Shown: piece after piece, positions 1-8,463 of the stretch
Numbering within the stretch: position 1 is the first letter of the stretch
How the letters are laid out: each line of letters begins with the position of its first letter
NCBI GenBank assembly: GCA_963580245.1
Contig: CAUZJO010000068.1
Location: forward strand, 1 to 24,747
Direction of reading: 5' to 3'
Source: CAUZJO01 sp963580245
Lineage (GTDB): Bacteria > Sumerlaeota > Sumerlaeia > MVZB01
Length of the DNA: 24,747 bases
Program-made: the position numbers and the translations under genes
The notes under the pieces: model-generated
Seen by the model: the letters and a program-made list of their open reading frames with translations, nothing else
What the model was told of the DNA's origin: nothing
Databases searched by the model: none

Positions 1-159
1 ATCGCCTTGCAGGTCTTCGCACGGGGAGGGCTTGGGTTTCATGGCGCCAACTTTCGCAAGGTTTCGGCGGCGACTGACCGCTTTTCTTGCAAAACTATAC
101 ACCACCCACCAGCGTTTTGATCCCATTATTGTTGGGCAAGGGGTCTTTTTCAGGATCGA

Positions 160-1086
160 CTAGTTATGCACGCAGTCCATCCACCCTTGATACAAGAACT
201 CCGGTGAATCGCCGGCCACGGCGACCAGGTATTTCCCGTCAATCGATTCGGCCCCGATGACCGGATGGACGTGTCGCGTCGGACTGCAATACGTTGCGTC
301 CGGCGCCTCTTGCCGCGAGCCCAAATAGCATTGCGCCACCGGCGGGTTGTTGCGGGGGTCGTCCGGTTCGATGTCGGGATGCTTGGGCGCGATCTGCGTT
401 CTTTGCGTCTGATCCAGATGAGTCAGACCCTGGTCGGTGAAAATGAAGCAACGTTTGGCATAGTCCCACAGGTACGGCGCGTGCTGGGCGCTGTTGCGAG
501 GGATATCGAGCGAAGCGCTACGAAACGGAACCGAACGGATCAGCTGAAAACAGAGGTCGGGGGCGATGTCGGGTTTGTCCTCGGCGCGCGGGCGCAGCCA
601 AGGCCAATACGAACCCATGATCCCATGCGTTTCGGCGCGGCAGGCATCGGCCAGTTACGCCGCCGACCGGGCTCCCTTTTCGGCCCCCTCTTCGCCGCCC
701 TCGGCGTTTTCTATCTCGACTTCCAGATGACCGGTCAATTCAACCGCTCCCGGCCCGGCGGTGACGGTGGTCACATGGACCACTTCGGGATGGAGTTGAT
801 AGCGGTGACGCAGCTCGATGGTGTTCTCGCCGCGCGTGCCGGCGCTGTCGAGCGGCAGACGCGCCCCGCCCGATTCATAAAGCCAACCGTCGATCCTCAG
901 GCCCGGGATGTTGGGAAAGATAATGGCCAGACGCGACGCGTGAGGACCGGCGAGCCACACGCCCACGTCGGGCAGGACTTCGGGCTGCGCATTGATCGCC
1001 TTGACGATTAGCCCCCGATAGACGCCGGGGCCCTCGCCCGGATCGAGAGGATCGGCGGCGGCCGGTTGTTTCATGGAAACCGTCAT
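160..1086 (-). pseudogene. Hypothetical protein gene interrupted by an in-frame TAA
   Basis: Two open stretches (1086-658 and 654-160) lie in exactly the same minus-strand frame and are separated only by a TAA at 655-657. The first half encodes about 142 residues with a beta-rich look and then an Ala/Glu/Gly linker ending GARSAA. Straight after the stop the frame continues LADACRAETHG and then a stretch rich in Trp, Pro, Asp and Cys, ending with TAG at 160. Composition on both sides looks like real protein, so I read this as one gene with a nonsense change rather than two genes. No family is recognised and no signal peptide or membrane segment is evident. The start at 1086 has no clear ribosome site, so the N-terminus may also be lost. 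TAA and TAG are used as ordinary stops by neighbouring genes, which argues against recoding. Two separate small genes, the second starting at ATG 618, remain possible. Confidence 0.5.
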
Positions 1087-1185
1087 GAGAACGATAAGTG
1101 TCCGCGAGACGCTCTACGCCTCGTTTCGCGTTTTTCGCAATCAGGTGTCATAAGATCAAACGCTCCGTAAGTGGAATGACTAAAA

Positions 1186-1280
1186 GGCGCCTCTAAAAAT
1201 TCAGTGCCGGCAGGGACGATTGCTTTCAGCCCGCCACGCAAGTGGCGGGAAATCTGCAAACCGGATTTTCAGAGGTTCCC
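1186..1280. repeat. Dispersed MITE/REP-like repeat, copy 1 (short form)
   Basis: This 95-base element lies in the spacer just downstream of glnE on the minus strand. It begins GGCGCCTCTAAAAATTCAG and ends CAGAGGTTCCC, so its ends form an imperfect inverted repeat around CCTCT/AGAGG. Inside is a GGGACGATTGCTTTCAG block followed by a perfect 8-bp hairpin, CCCGCCAC-GCAA-GTGGCGGG, at 1230-1249 with a GNRA-type loop. A longer copy in the same orientation lies at 9173-9303. No coding capacity is visible. The rest of the 1087-1340 spacer shows nothing else firm; a small hairpin near 1294-1312 could weakly end glnE transcription but lacks a good T-run. Confidence 0.75.
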
Positions 1281-1340
1281 AGTAAGAGGAAGGCTTCCCG
1301 TTCGCGACGGGCAAGGGCTTTCCACCGGTCGCCACAAGCG

Positions 1341-4300
1341 TCATGAATTCGGAGCAAACGTCTTCTCGAAATGACTACGGTTGCGTTTAAGCACGCGGGC
1401 GAGAGCCTCCAGGAGGGGTTCGCCTTCTTGGATCAGGTTGTCGCGCAGGGCCCGCTCCAGGGCCTCGAGTTTTTCTCCGCCGCCGGGGACGAGCGAGCGT
1501 TCGGAGCCTTGGAGCAGCCGGGCGCGGCGTTCGAGTTGCCGCATCCAGATGTAATCGCGACCGAGCGCGTCGCCGAGCTCCGGCTGGAGCAGGCCGTGTT
1601 GGGTCTGGTGCTTGAAGACTTCGTTGGGAGCCAGGCCGATCATTTCGGGATGCTTGGCAAGGCTGGTGAGTTGCAAGTATTGGGCGATGAACTCGAGGTC
1701 GACGGTCCCGCCGCGGCCCTTCTTGTAATCGCAAAACGCCCAGCGGGGCACGCGCGCCGAGGCCTCGATCCGCTCGCGCATCGGGCGGATTTCAGCGATC
1801 AGATCGGCTTGGCCGGCGCGCTCGATAATCTTTTGCCGCAGCACGTCGATCAAACAGTCCCCCGTCGCCGCGTCTCCGGCGATCCAACGCAACTTCATCG
1901 CGCTCTGAAATTCCCATACCTGCGCTCGCCCGGAGTAGTACTCCATGTATCGCTCGATCGGCGGGGCAAGCGGCGCGGTTTTCCCCTCGGGGCGCAGGCG
2001 CGCGTCGACGTCGTAGGCCTTGCCTTCGGCACTGGGATGGGTCAGCAACACGATCACGCGGCGGGCCAACTCGGCGGCGGCTTCGGCGGGCGTGCTCTCT
2101 CCGCCGGCGAATCGCTCGTCCCAAGCGAAGATCAAATCCAGGTCCGAAAAGTAACCGAGTTCCCTGGTCCCCATCTTACCCATCGCTAGGACCGCGAAGC
2201 CTTGCGTTTCGGGCTCCAGGCCCATCGCCGCGGCGCTACGTCCGAGCACGCTATCGATCACCAGATCGGCCGTTGCGCACAACCGGCCGCACACGGTCCG
2301 ATAATCGAGCAGCCCGGCCAGCTCGCCGAGTGCCGCCATGAGGTACTCGAATCGCCGGAACCAAACCAGGCCGCGGCAGAAGTCATCGTCGTCTCGCTCC
2401 CCACGCGTCCAATTGGCCAGGCTCCGCGCCATCTCTTCGCGGTCGGCCGGATTGTTGAGCAACGCCGCGTCGCCGAGGTAATCGACAAACTCGGGATGCG
2501 CGACGATCGTCCGCGCTAGCATGTCGCCGGAACCGAGTGCCAGCATCAGCAACTCGAACACGCGCGGGTTGGCGTTGAACGTTTCGAAATAGACGGCCGT
2601 CGCGCCCGAGGCCTGCAAAAACGACTCGAGCCCCGCCAGCGCCGTCTCGGGTTGTGGGTTGGCGTCGCAGGCGCGCAGCAGATTGGGCAGCAGGCGCCGG
2701 AAATGCTCGCGCCCCCCGGTCGTCAGATACGTCGACCGTCCCATCCCTGCCAAGCGCCTCAGCGACTTGAAAGCACCGCCTCCGGCCAAACCAAAAGGCC
2801 CGAGTAGCGGCAACAGCGCGCTTTCCGGTTGATTGGATAACAAGGCCCGCGCGGCCGACTCGGCGGGGTCTTTCGGGCCCTCATCGGCCGGCGTCTCTGT
2901 CATGTCGCGCTGGAAAAACTCGATGAACTCGGCGTGGACCCGCCCGGTCACCTCGTCCCAGCGGCCCAGCAGCTCCTCTCGCGGGGCCCGGTCGGGCCTT
3001 CCGCCGAATCCACACCGCCGAGCCAGCACGTCCTGCGCCCTGGGCTCGTCGGGCAGCGCGTGCGTCTGGCGCAGGTGGGCCATTTGCAGCCGATGTTCCA
3101 GCGTCCGCAGAAACAGGTAGTCCGCAACCATCTGGTCGGCCCGGTCGGGGTTCAGGAACCCGGCCCCGCTGAGTGCCTCGATGGCGTCGAGCGTCGCCGT
3201 GGCGCATAACCGCGCATCGCGCCCACCGTGGAGCAACTGCAGCGTCTGCACGAGAAACTCGATCTCACGAATGCCGCCGTGCCCGCGTTTGACTTCACGC
3301 TCGGCGCGGCCCGAGCGGTGCCCTTGCTCGTCGATCATCTGTTTGACTTCATAAATCTGGTTGATGATATGGTCGCCCTGCAGCGGATCAAAGACCAATG
3401 GCGCGCGCATCGCCTCGAACGCGCGCCCCAACCGGTCCTCGCCGGCGACAAAGCGGGCCTTGAGCAGCGCAAGCCGTTCCCAGGCGCGCGCCTGCGTTTC
3501 GTAATAGATCTCATACGCCCCCAGCGAACGCGCGAGCGGCCCGCTGGCCCCGTCGGGACGCAGGCGCGTATCGACCCGGTAGAAATAACCCTCGCGCGTA
3601 TGCGTCATCAGATACTCGATCAAACCCTCGGCCACGCGGATGAAAAACATATGGTTGGCGATGCGAGCCTGACCGTCCTCGCGTCCGGTGGTCTCCCCTT
3701 CGGCCGAGTAGATAAAGATCAGATCGATATCCGACGAGAAGTTCAGCTCCCGCCCACCGAGTTTGCCCATGGCCACGATGGCGAACCGGGCCTCGCGCGG
3801 GGGGACGGCATCGTCGGGCGACGTCTCCTCGATCGGCTCGCCGAACCGTTGCCGAAGCGGCCCCAAGACCTCCGCGAGCGCGAATTCGAGAACCGCATCG
3901 GCCAGGTCGCTCAGCTCGCGGCTCATTTCCATCTCGCCGGAGAGGTCGAACATGCGCCGCAAACCCAGCCGCAGCAGTTCGCGACGTTGGCAGCGGATCG
4001 CCGCCTCGCGGCGTTTGGGGGCGCCCAACACAAAAGGGCCCGCCGCCCGGGCGAGTTGCTCGCGATAGTCCCCGGTCGCCCGCGCCGTATCGAGTTCCGC
4101 CTCGTGTTCGAGCCACTCCAGATAATACGGATATCGGATCATCAAGTCCGCGAGGAAGGGTGAAAACCCGAACAACACGCACAGCTTATATAACGACGGC
4201 GGCGCCACACCGGCCAAACCCTTGATGTTTTGCGCGCCGAAACGCGCTTCGCCATAGCGAATCAGGTTGACGAGTGCCTGGTCGGGATCGGCGGCCTCGG

Positions 4301-4520
4301 CCATCGCCGGCAGCGTCGCCCCCAGCAAGCGTTCGCGCGGCTCGGCCGTCAGCTTGCCGCTCAATTGTTCGAGCAGGCGATAGGAAGCCGCCAGGTCGAA
4401 AAAGCCGAACAGCGCCAGCAGACGCCGCCCTTGCTCATCTTCGGCGCGCTCGAGGTGGCCGATCAGCACTTGAGCAAGATCGCAGGCATCCATCGGACAT
4501 TGGTCGGGAGGCTCGTTCAT
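1341..4520 (-). CDS. glnE: Bifunctional glutamine synthetase adenylyltransferase / deadenylylase
   Basis: The 1059-residue product is GlnE, the cytoplasmic enzyme that attaches AMP to, and removes it from, the regulatory tyrosine of glutamine synthetase in response to nitrogen status. It has the diagnostic duplicated nucleotidyltransferase architecture. The N-terminal deadenylylating copy carries GKLGGRELNFSSDIDLIF at about 252-269, with metal-binding aspartates at 264 and 266, followed by GGIREIEFLVQTLQLLHGG near 416-433. The C-terminal adenylylating copy carries GKMGTRELGYFSDLDLIF at about 781-798 and a later GGTVDLEFIAQYLQL. It is longer than the E. coli enzyme of about 946 residues, with an N-terminal extension and a long linker. 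The ATG start lies 27 bases after the stop of an Lrp-type regulator gene, so the two are probably one transcript. No strong ribosome site is visible. No glnA or PII gene is in the window. Confidence 0.95.
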   Translation of the reverse strand: MNEPPDQCPMDACDLAQVLIGHLERAEDEQGRRLLALFGFFDLAASYRLLEQLSGKLTAEPRERLLGATLPAMAEAADPDQALVNLIRYGEARFGAQNIKGLAGVAPPSLYKLCVLFGFSPFLADLMIRYPYYLEWLEHEAELDTARATGDYREQLARAAGPFVLGAPKRREAAIRCQRRELLRLGLRRMFDLSGEMEMSRELSDLADAVLEFALAEVLGPLRQRFGEPIEETSPDDAVPPREARFAIVAMGKLGGRELNFSSDIDLIFIYSAEGETTGREDGQARIANHMFFIRVAEGLIEYLMTHTREGYFYRVDTRLRPDGASGPLARSLGAYEIYYETQARAWERLALLKARFVAGEDRLGRAFEAMRAPLVFDPLQGDHIINQIYEVKQMIDEQGHRSGRAEREVKRGHGGIREIEFLVQTLQLLHGGRDARLCATATLDAIEALSGAGFLNPDRADQMVADYLFLRTLEHRLQMAHLRQTHALPDEPRAQDVLARRCGFGGRPDRAPREELLGRWDEVTGRVHAEFIEFFQRDMTETPADEGPKDPAESAARALLSNQPESALLPLLGPFGLAGGGAFKSLRRLAGMGRSTYLTTGGREHFRRLLPNLLRACDANPQPETALAGLESFLQASGATAVYFETFNANPRVFELLMLALGSGDMLARTIVAHPEFVDYLGDAALLNNPADREEMARSLANWTRGERDDDDFCRGLVWFRRFEYLMAALGELAGLLDYRTVCGRLCATADLVIDSVLGRSAAAMGLEPETQGFAVLAMGKMGTRELGYFSDLDLIFAWDERFAGGESTPAEAAAELARRVIVLLTHPSAEGKAYDVDARLRPEGKTAPLAPPIERYMEYYSGRAQVWEFQSAMKLRWIAGDAATGDCLIDVLRQKIIERAGQADLIAEIRPMRERIEASARVPRWAFCDYKKGRGGTVDLEFIAQYLQLTSLAKHPEMIGLAPNEVFKHQTQHGLLQPELGDALGRDYIWMRQLERRARLLQGSERSLVPGGGEKLEALERALRDNLIQEGEPLLEALARVLKRNRSHFEKTFAPNS

Positions 4521-4547
4521 CTGCGTGGAAAATCCAGCGGCCCGGCC

Positions 4548-5030
4548 CTACGGCGTCACCGGCAGACGCTCGGCTTTTTCCTCGTCGTGGATGATCACGC
4601 CCGCCTCTTTGAATTTGCGTAAGATGAAATGCGTGGATGTCGAATTGACGTGTTCGATCGTGGCCAGCTTTTCCGCGACGAACGTGGCCGCTTGCTTTAG
4701 CGTGCTCGCCTCGACAAAAACAATCAGGTCGTAGCTCCCCGAAATCAGATAACACGTCTGCACTTCGGGGAACTTGTAGATTTGCGCCGCGATCTGATCG
4801 TAACCGACCTCGCGCTGGGGCGTGATGTTCACCTCGATGATGCCCATGCACGGCTCCTCATCGAGTTTCTCTGGGTTGATGATCGCGTGGTAGCCGAGCA
4901 CCGTCTTCGATTTCTCCAGCTTCTCAAACTCCTCGGCGACGCGGTGTTCGGGAACGTCGAGCCGGCACGCGATCTCGGCAAAAGACGCCCGCGCGTCCTC
5001 GCGAAGGATCTCCAGGATGTCGTTTTTCAT
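4548..5030 (-). CDS. Lrp/AsnC family transcriptional regulator
   Basis: The product is a 160-residue Lrp/AsnC (feast/famine) regulator. The N-terminus from KNDILEILREDARASFAEIA to about residue 45 forms the winged helix-turn-helix. The remainder is the RAM ligand-binding and oligomerisation domain, with the typical GYDQIAAQIYKFPEV and SGSYDLIVFVEA stretches. These proteins bind amino acids and switch amino-acid and nitrogen genes. The family is clear but the effector is not. I chose ATG 5030 because homologous proteins begin near MKN-[DE]-ILE; an in-frame GTG at 5042 would add four residues. Neither start has a convincing ribosome site. It sits between floA (78-base gap upstream) and glnE (27-base gap downstream) on the same strand, which suggests a role in nitrogen or amino-acid control. 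Confidence 0.88.
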   Translation of the reverse strand: MKNDILEILREDARASFAEIACRLDVPEHRVAEEFEKLEKSKTVLGYHAIINPEKLDEEPCMGIIEVNITPQREVGYDQIAAQIYKFPEVQTCYLISGSYDLIVFVEASTLKQAATFVAEKLATIEHVNSTSTHFILRKFKEAGVIIHDEEKAERLPVTP

Positions 5031-5108
5031 GGGGTGACGCACCGGTCCGTCGGGGTGGTCGGATTTTAAGTTCTCGGTTTGGATGGCCCAGGGAGTTGCC
5101 CGGTCGCC

Positions 5109-6110
5109 TTACTTGTCTTCGTCTTCCTCGGCGATGCTGTCGCGCATGCGGGTGTCGGCCTTGACGTTCTGGAGCCGGTAGTAATCCATGATCCCCATGT
5201 TGCCGCTGCGGAACGCTTCGGCCATGGCGCGCGGGACCTCGGCCTCGGCCTCGACCACCTTCGCGCGCATCTCTTCCTCCAGGGCTTTCATCTCCTGCTC
5301 GCGGGCGATCGCCAGGGCGCGCCGCTCCTCGGCCTTGGCCTGGGCGATCTGCTTGTCGGCCTCGGCCTGGTCGATCTGTAGCTTGGCGCCGATGTTGGAG
5401 CCCACGTCGATGTCGGCGATGTCGATTGACAGAATCTCGAATGCCGTCCCCGCGTCCAACCCGCGTTCGAGCACCCGCTTGGAGATGATGTCGGGGTTCT
5501 CGAGGACCTTTTTGTGCGAGTCGGCCGAGCCGATCGTCGTGACGATTCCCTCGCCCACGCGGGCGATGATCGTCTCCTCGGTCGCGCCGCCGATCAGCCG
5601 GTCCAGGTTGGCCCGCACCGTCACGCGCGCCTTGGCCTTGAGTTGGATGCCGTCCTTGGCGACCGCGTCGATCGTCATCCGCCCTTTGCTGGGATCGGGG
5701 CAGTCGATGACATTGGGCATGACGCTCATCTTGACGGCATCGAGCACGTTGCGGCCGGCCAGATCAATGGCCCGTGCCCGGTCGAAATCCAGCGGGATGC
5801 GCGCCTTGTCGGCGGCGATCAGCGCGTGGACAACCAAGCCGACGTGCCCCCCGGACAAATAGTGGCTCTGGAGCTGTTTGAGCGAGATGTTGATGCCGGA
5901 CTGCACCGCCTCGATTAGCGGATCGACGACTTCGACGGGCGGAATGCGACGCAGTCGCATCCCGATCAGCTCGAACATCGAGACCGGGACGTGGCTGGCC
6001 CGGGCCGCGATCCACAGTCGCACCGGCACGAAATATAAGACCAAACTCAAAACGAAGATAATGAAAACGAGGAAGCCCAGACCGATTAACACACCTGATT
6101 CATCACCCAT
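5109..6110 (-). CDS. floA: Flotillin-like protein FloA
   Basis: This 333-residue protein matches the FloA/YqfA (UPF0365) family in length and order of parts. A single N-terminal membrane segment (about residues 6-28, GVLIGLGFLVFIIFVLSLVLYF) is followed by VPVSMFELIGMRLRRIPP, a PHB/SPFH-type domain (residues ~55-225), a coiled coil rich in Ala, Glu and Lys (about 225-300), and an acidic tail EEDEDK. Family members organise membrane microdomains and influence secretion, signalling and envelope enzymes. The start at ATG 6110 is chosen over a longer frame to 6227 because GGGAGGCAG lies a suitable distance upstream and the first residues lead directly into the membrane segment. The usual NfeD-type partner is not adjacent here. 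Downstream lie lrp and glnE on the same strand. No clear promoter was found upstream. Confidence 0.93.
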   Translation of the reverse strand: MGDESGVLIGLGFLVFIIFVLSLVLYFVPVRLWIAARASHVPVSMFELIGMRLRRIPPVEVVDPLIEAVQSGINISLKQLQSHYLSGGHVGLVVHALIAADKARIPLDFDRARAIDLAGRNVLDAVKMSVMPNVIDCPDPSKGRMTIDAVAKDGIQLKAKARVTVRANLDRLIGGATEETIIARVGEGIVTTIGSADSHKKVLENPDIISKRVLERGLDAGTAFEILSIDIADIDVGSNIGAKLQIDQAEADKQIAQAKAEERRALAIAREQEMKALEEEMRAKVVEAEAEVPRAMAEAFRSGNMGIMDYYRLQNVKADTRMRDSIAEEDEDK

Positions 6111-6507
6111 TTTTACACTGCCTCCCTTAGAATTTCGCGGATCGGCCTCTGTTCGACCTTGTTCATGCCCGCGCGAACATCCCTCACGCAAGGCCCCAAT
6201 TCCCGCACAACGGCCGGTTATCTTCAATAAGATTTTTTTTGGCGGATTCCGATGGTGAAAAGTCGATGGCCGGGTCTAGCGGTCGGGGAGGGTGCCCCTG
6301 ACTTTGGCTGACTGGTCAAAGTCCAGAGCGATGCGCGCCCCGCCTTCTGAGTCGTCTCTCGTCCTCGTAATCGGCCTCTTCAGGACGCCCCGACTCGATT
6401 GTCGCCCGAGAATAGGATCGTTTACGAGGACGAGAGACGATGATCTGGCAAAACGGGGACTCTTTATCGAAGCGGCGTTTACTCCGATAACTGAATCACA
6501 CCCCGCC
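6111..6507. other. 397-base spacer between the PPC gene and floA
   Basis: No gene is supported here; the long plus-strand frame starting at 6292 is the shadow of the PPC gene. The spacer holds a perfect 7-bp inverted repeat GACTTTG (6300-6306) / CAAAGTC (6317-6323) and the large inverted repeat listed separately. An A/T stretch at 6231-6240 is the only AT-rich patch near floA, but I could not fit a good -35/-10 pair to it. Confidence 0.5.
6352..6440. repeat. Perfect 19-base inverted repeat after the PPC gene
   Basis: The left arm TCGTCTCTCGTCCTCGTAA at 6352-6370 is the exact reverse complement of the right arm at 6422-6440, with 51 bases between. The loop holds a smaller CTCG/CGAG hairpin. 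In RNA this would form a very stable long stem directly in the 3' region of the PPC transcript, beginning about 67 bases past the stop. Neither strand has a U-run after it, so it is not a textbook intrinsic terminator. It could be an RNA-stability element, a bidirectional stop structure or the remains of a mobile element. Confidence 0.8.
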
Positions 6508-8256
6508 CTACTTGACGACCATCATCGGGATGTCTCCGACCACGAACGGCTCGCCGAGCTGGCCGCCCACGATGGGGCGGGCCATGATTTTCGCCATCCG
6601 CGGCATGACCGTCACCGGCGCATCGGCGCGGGCCATCAGCATGATGTTGACCTTCTGGCTCTTGGGCACGAACCGCTCCTCGAAAATCGTCTCGAACGGC
6701 GGTCCGGCCTCCGGCTCGACCTCGACCCCGGCGAAAGCCTCGATCCCGAGTGGCAGGTTCTCGACCGTGAACGCAATATCCCCGGCGTAGCCTTCTTCCT
6801 GCTTGGCGGTCAGGGTCAGCTTAGCCACCCCGCCCGCGACGATGTTGACGTGGTCCTCGGCGACCGAGACGGCCCCCACGTGCGGGACCTGTGGCCGGAT
6901 CAGCACCCGATAGGTGAAGTCCGGCCCGCCGTAACGCGAGGACAGGTCGCTGACATGAAGGTAATATTCCCCGCCTCGGTCGAACTTGTAGGTGACTTTG
7001 GGTTCGATCGTCCGAATCCAGTCGTCCCCATCTCCCGCCACGCGCTTGAACAGGTTATTGAGAATCTCGTCGCCCTCGGGGTCGAACACCTGGACGTGGG
7101 GATTGAAGACGCTCGGTTGTTGGCCCATCGTCTGGATTTCGATGGCCGCCGCCGTTTCCTCGTCCACCTTGAACTTATAGACGTCGATGTCGCCGGGCGT
7201 CTCGATCGCGCCCTTGAGGAGCGTCGGGAAATCGACCCGCGCGGCGTTCTCGCGTGTCTCGTTCGGACCGTTCTCGGGAGTCCAGGTCAAGTCCAGCGGG
7301 TCCGGGGCGGGGTCCGGCTGCGCCTCTCCCTCTTCGGTGGGTTCCGATTCCGATGCGCTCGGCGTCTCGGCGGGCGGTTTCTCCGCGGTCCTGGCCCAGA
7401 GGTTTCTGAGCCGATTGGGATCGAGGCCCCGGCCGAACCTCCCGTCGGACGACGGCGGATTCGCCGGCGTCAGCTTACCCGGCGACGGGGTGTCGCTCTG
7501 CGGCACGATGCGCAACTGATAGTTGAAATCCGTCCCCCCCAGGTCCACGAATGAGCCCACGCTGACCAGATACCGCCCACCCTGTTCAAACTTCCAGGTG
7601 ATTCGGGGCGGGTCGTCGGCAAACGCGATGCGGGTCGCGCGCTCGCCGTCAAACCAACTGCCGCCCGATTGGTATAGCGTCAGATTCGGATCGAACCCCC
7701 TGCCACCCGCGGCGACCTCGATCAACAGCTCCTGTCCCTGTTGCGTTTCAAACGAGTAGAAGTCCATTTCCCCGTCCCGAGCGATGCGGCCATTGACGAT
7801 GACGGGAAACCGCACCCCACGCGCCTGGGCCGGGCCACCGTGGGGCGTGTCGGCCTCCTCGATGACCGGCTCGGCGCTGACCCTCAGCGCGAGCGGACCG
7901 GACACCCCCCGGGGAGAGACGACCCGAAACGAGTGGGTTCCCACCCTCGCCTCGGGGCCGATTTCAACCATGATGCGCAGGCGCGAGTCAGGGTCGGGCG
8001 GGTCGTCTGGCTTCTTATCCTCCGCCCCGGGCGGCACCGCCACGTCGCCCTCATCCATGATGAACCCCTTCAGCTCATCGTTGGAGAACTGAACGGCGTA
8101 CGCCCCACGCAGGCCGCCCCCCTTCACCTCGTACTCCGTCGTCGTCGCGCGTTGGCCGCCGAGGGGGTAGACCGACATCAAACTAAGATCCGCGCCGACC
8201 CGCGAAACCAGACATAAGGTCAATAACCCAAGAAATGTCGGTGATGCCATTTTCAT
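6508..8256 (-). CDS. Secreted protein with two PPC (pre-peptidase C-terminal) domains
   Basis: The 582-residue product starts with a signal peptide (MKMASPTFLGLLTLCLVSRVGA, about 22 residues), so it is exported. Next comes an Ig/IPT-like domain of the type seen in planctomycete surface proteins (VYPLGGQRATTTEYEV to FRVVSPRGVSGPLALRV). Two PPC-type beta-sandwich domains follow, roughly residues 135-245 (DGEMDFYSFETQQGQELLIEV) and 320-450 (PGDIDVYKFKVDEETAAAIEI), separated by a Pro/Glu/Ser-rich linker, and then a beta-rich C-terminal part ending at TAG 6508. No catalytic domain is seen, so binding, adhesion or an accessory role is most likely. Start ATG 8256 gives the cleanest signal peptide; the longer frame to 8295 adds 13 residues and is less likely. 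No clear ribosome site is visible. It has its own promoter at 8353-8381. Confidence 0.8.
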   Translation of the reverse strand: MKMASPTFLGLLTLCLVSRVGADLSLMSVYPLGGQRATTTEYEVKGGGLRGAYAVQFSNDELKGFIMDEGDVAVPPGAEDKKPDDPPDPDSRLRIMVEIGPEARVGTHSFRVVSPRGVSGPLALRVSAEPVIEEADTPHGGPAQARGVRFPVIVNGRIARDGEMDFYSFETQQGQELLIEVAAGGRGFDPNLTLYQSGGSWFDGERATRIAFADDPPRITWKFEQGGRYLVSVGSFVDLGGTDFNYQLRIVPQSDTPSPGKLTPANPPSSDGRFGRGLDPNRLRNLWARTAEKPPAETPSASESEPTEEGEAQPDPAPDPLDLTWTPENGPNETRENAARVDFPTLLKGAIETPGDIDVYKFKVDEETAAAIEIQTMGQQPSVFNPHVQVFDPEGDEILNNLFKRVAGDGDDWIRTIEPKVTYKFDRGGEYYLHVSDLSSRYGGPDFTYRVLIRPQVPHVGAVSVAEDHVNIVAGGVAKLTLTAKQEEGYAGDIAFTVENLPLGIEAFAGVEVEPEAGPPFETIFEERFVPKSQKVNIMLMARADAPVTVMPRMAKIMARPIVGGQLGEPFVVGDIPMMVVK

Positions 8257-8352
8257 GCTACACGGACACAATCGGACCGGACTCGAAAGACTCACGCGCC
8301 AATTCCCGACCTTAGGAGTACCCCTAGAGAGGACGCATTATCTTTTCGACAC

Positions 8353-8381
8353 ATTATACGGAAAGGAAAAGGCCGAGTAAA
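8353..8381 (-). promoter_or_regulatory. Sigma70-type promoter for the PPC-domain gene
   Basis: On the minus strand TTTACT (8381-8376) and a perfect TATAAT (8358-8353) are separated by 17 bases. Transcription would start near 8346 and give a leader of about 90 bases before ATG 8256. The spacing and the exact -10 box in GC-rich surroundings make this one of the best promoters in the window. Confidence 0.65.
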
Positions 8382-8463
8382 GCAAAGCGCGGCGCAAGCG
8401 ACCATCCGGGCGCAATTCAGTATCGCGATTCTCCAATCGGTCCCTGATCAAATGGGGGGCCGC

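Noticed and set aside
1..159. Possible partial gene at the left edge (minus ATG at 42-40; plus frame to 163)
   Set aside because: Only 14 codons are visible for the minus frame and neither has a ribosome site or recognisable sequence; not enough to call.
655..657. Stop-codon recoding (TAA read through)
   Set aside because: TAA ends floA and TAG ends lrp and the PPC gene normally, and no recoding signal such as a SECIS-like structure is visible.
1371..2189. Long plus-strand open frame opposite glnE, and a similar one at 3228-4163
   Set aside because: Both overlap the clearly conserved glnE frame on the other strand; their sequence is low-complexity for proteins and matches no family. They are shadows caused by high GC.
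6292..7554. 420-codon plus-strand open frame
   Set aside because: It is the shadow of the PPC-domain gene; rich in Arg, Asp and His in the way antisense frames in GC-rich DNA usually are.
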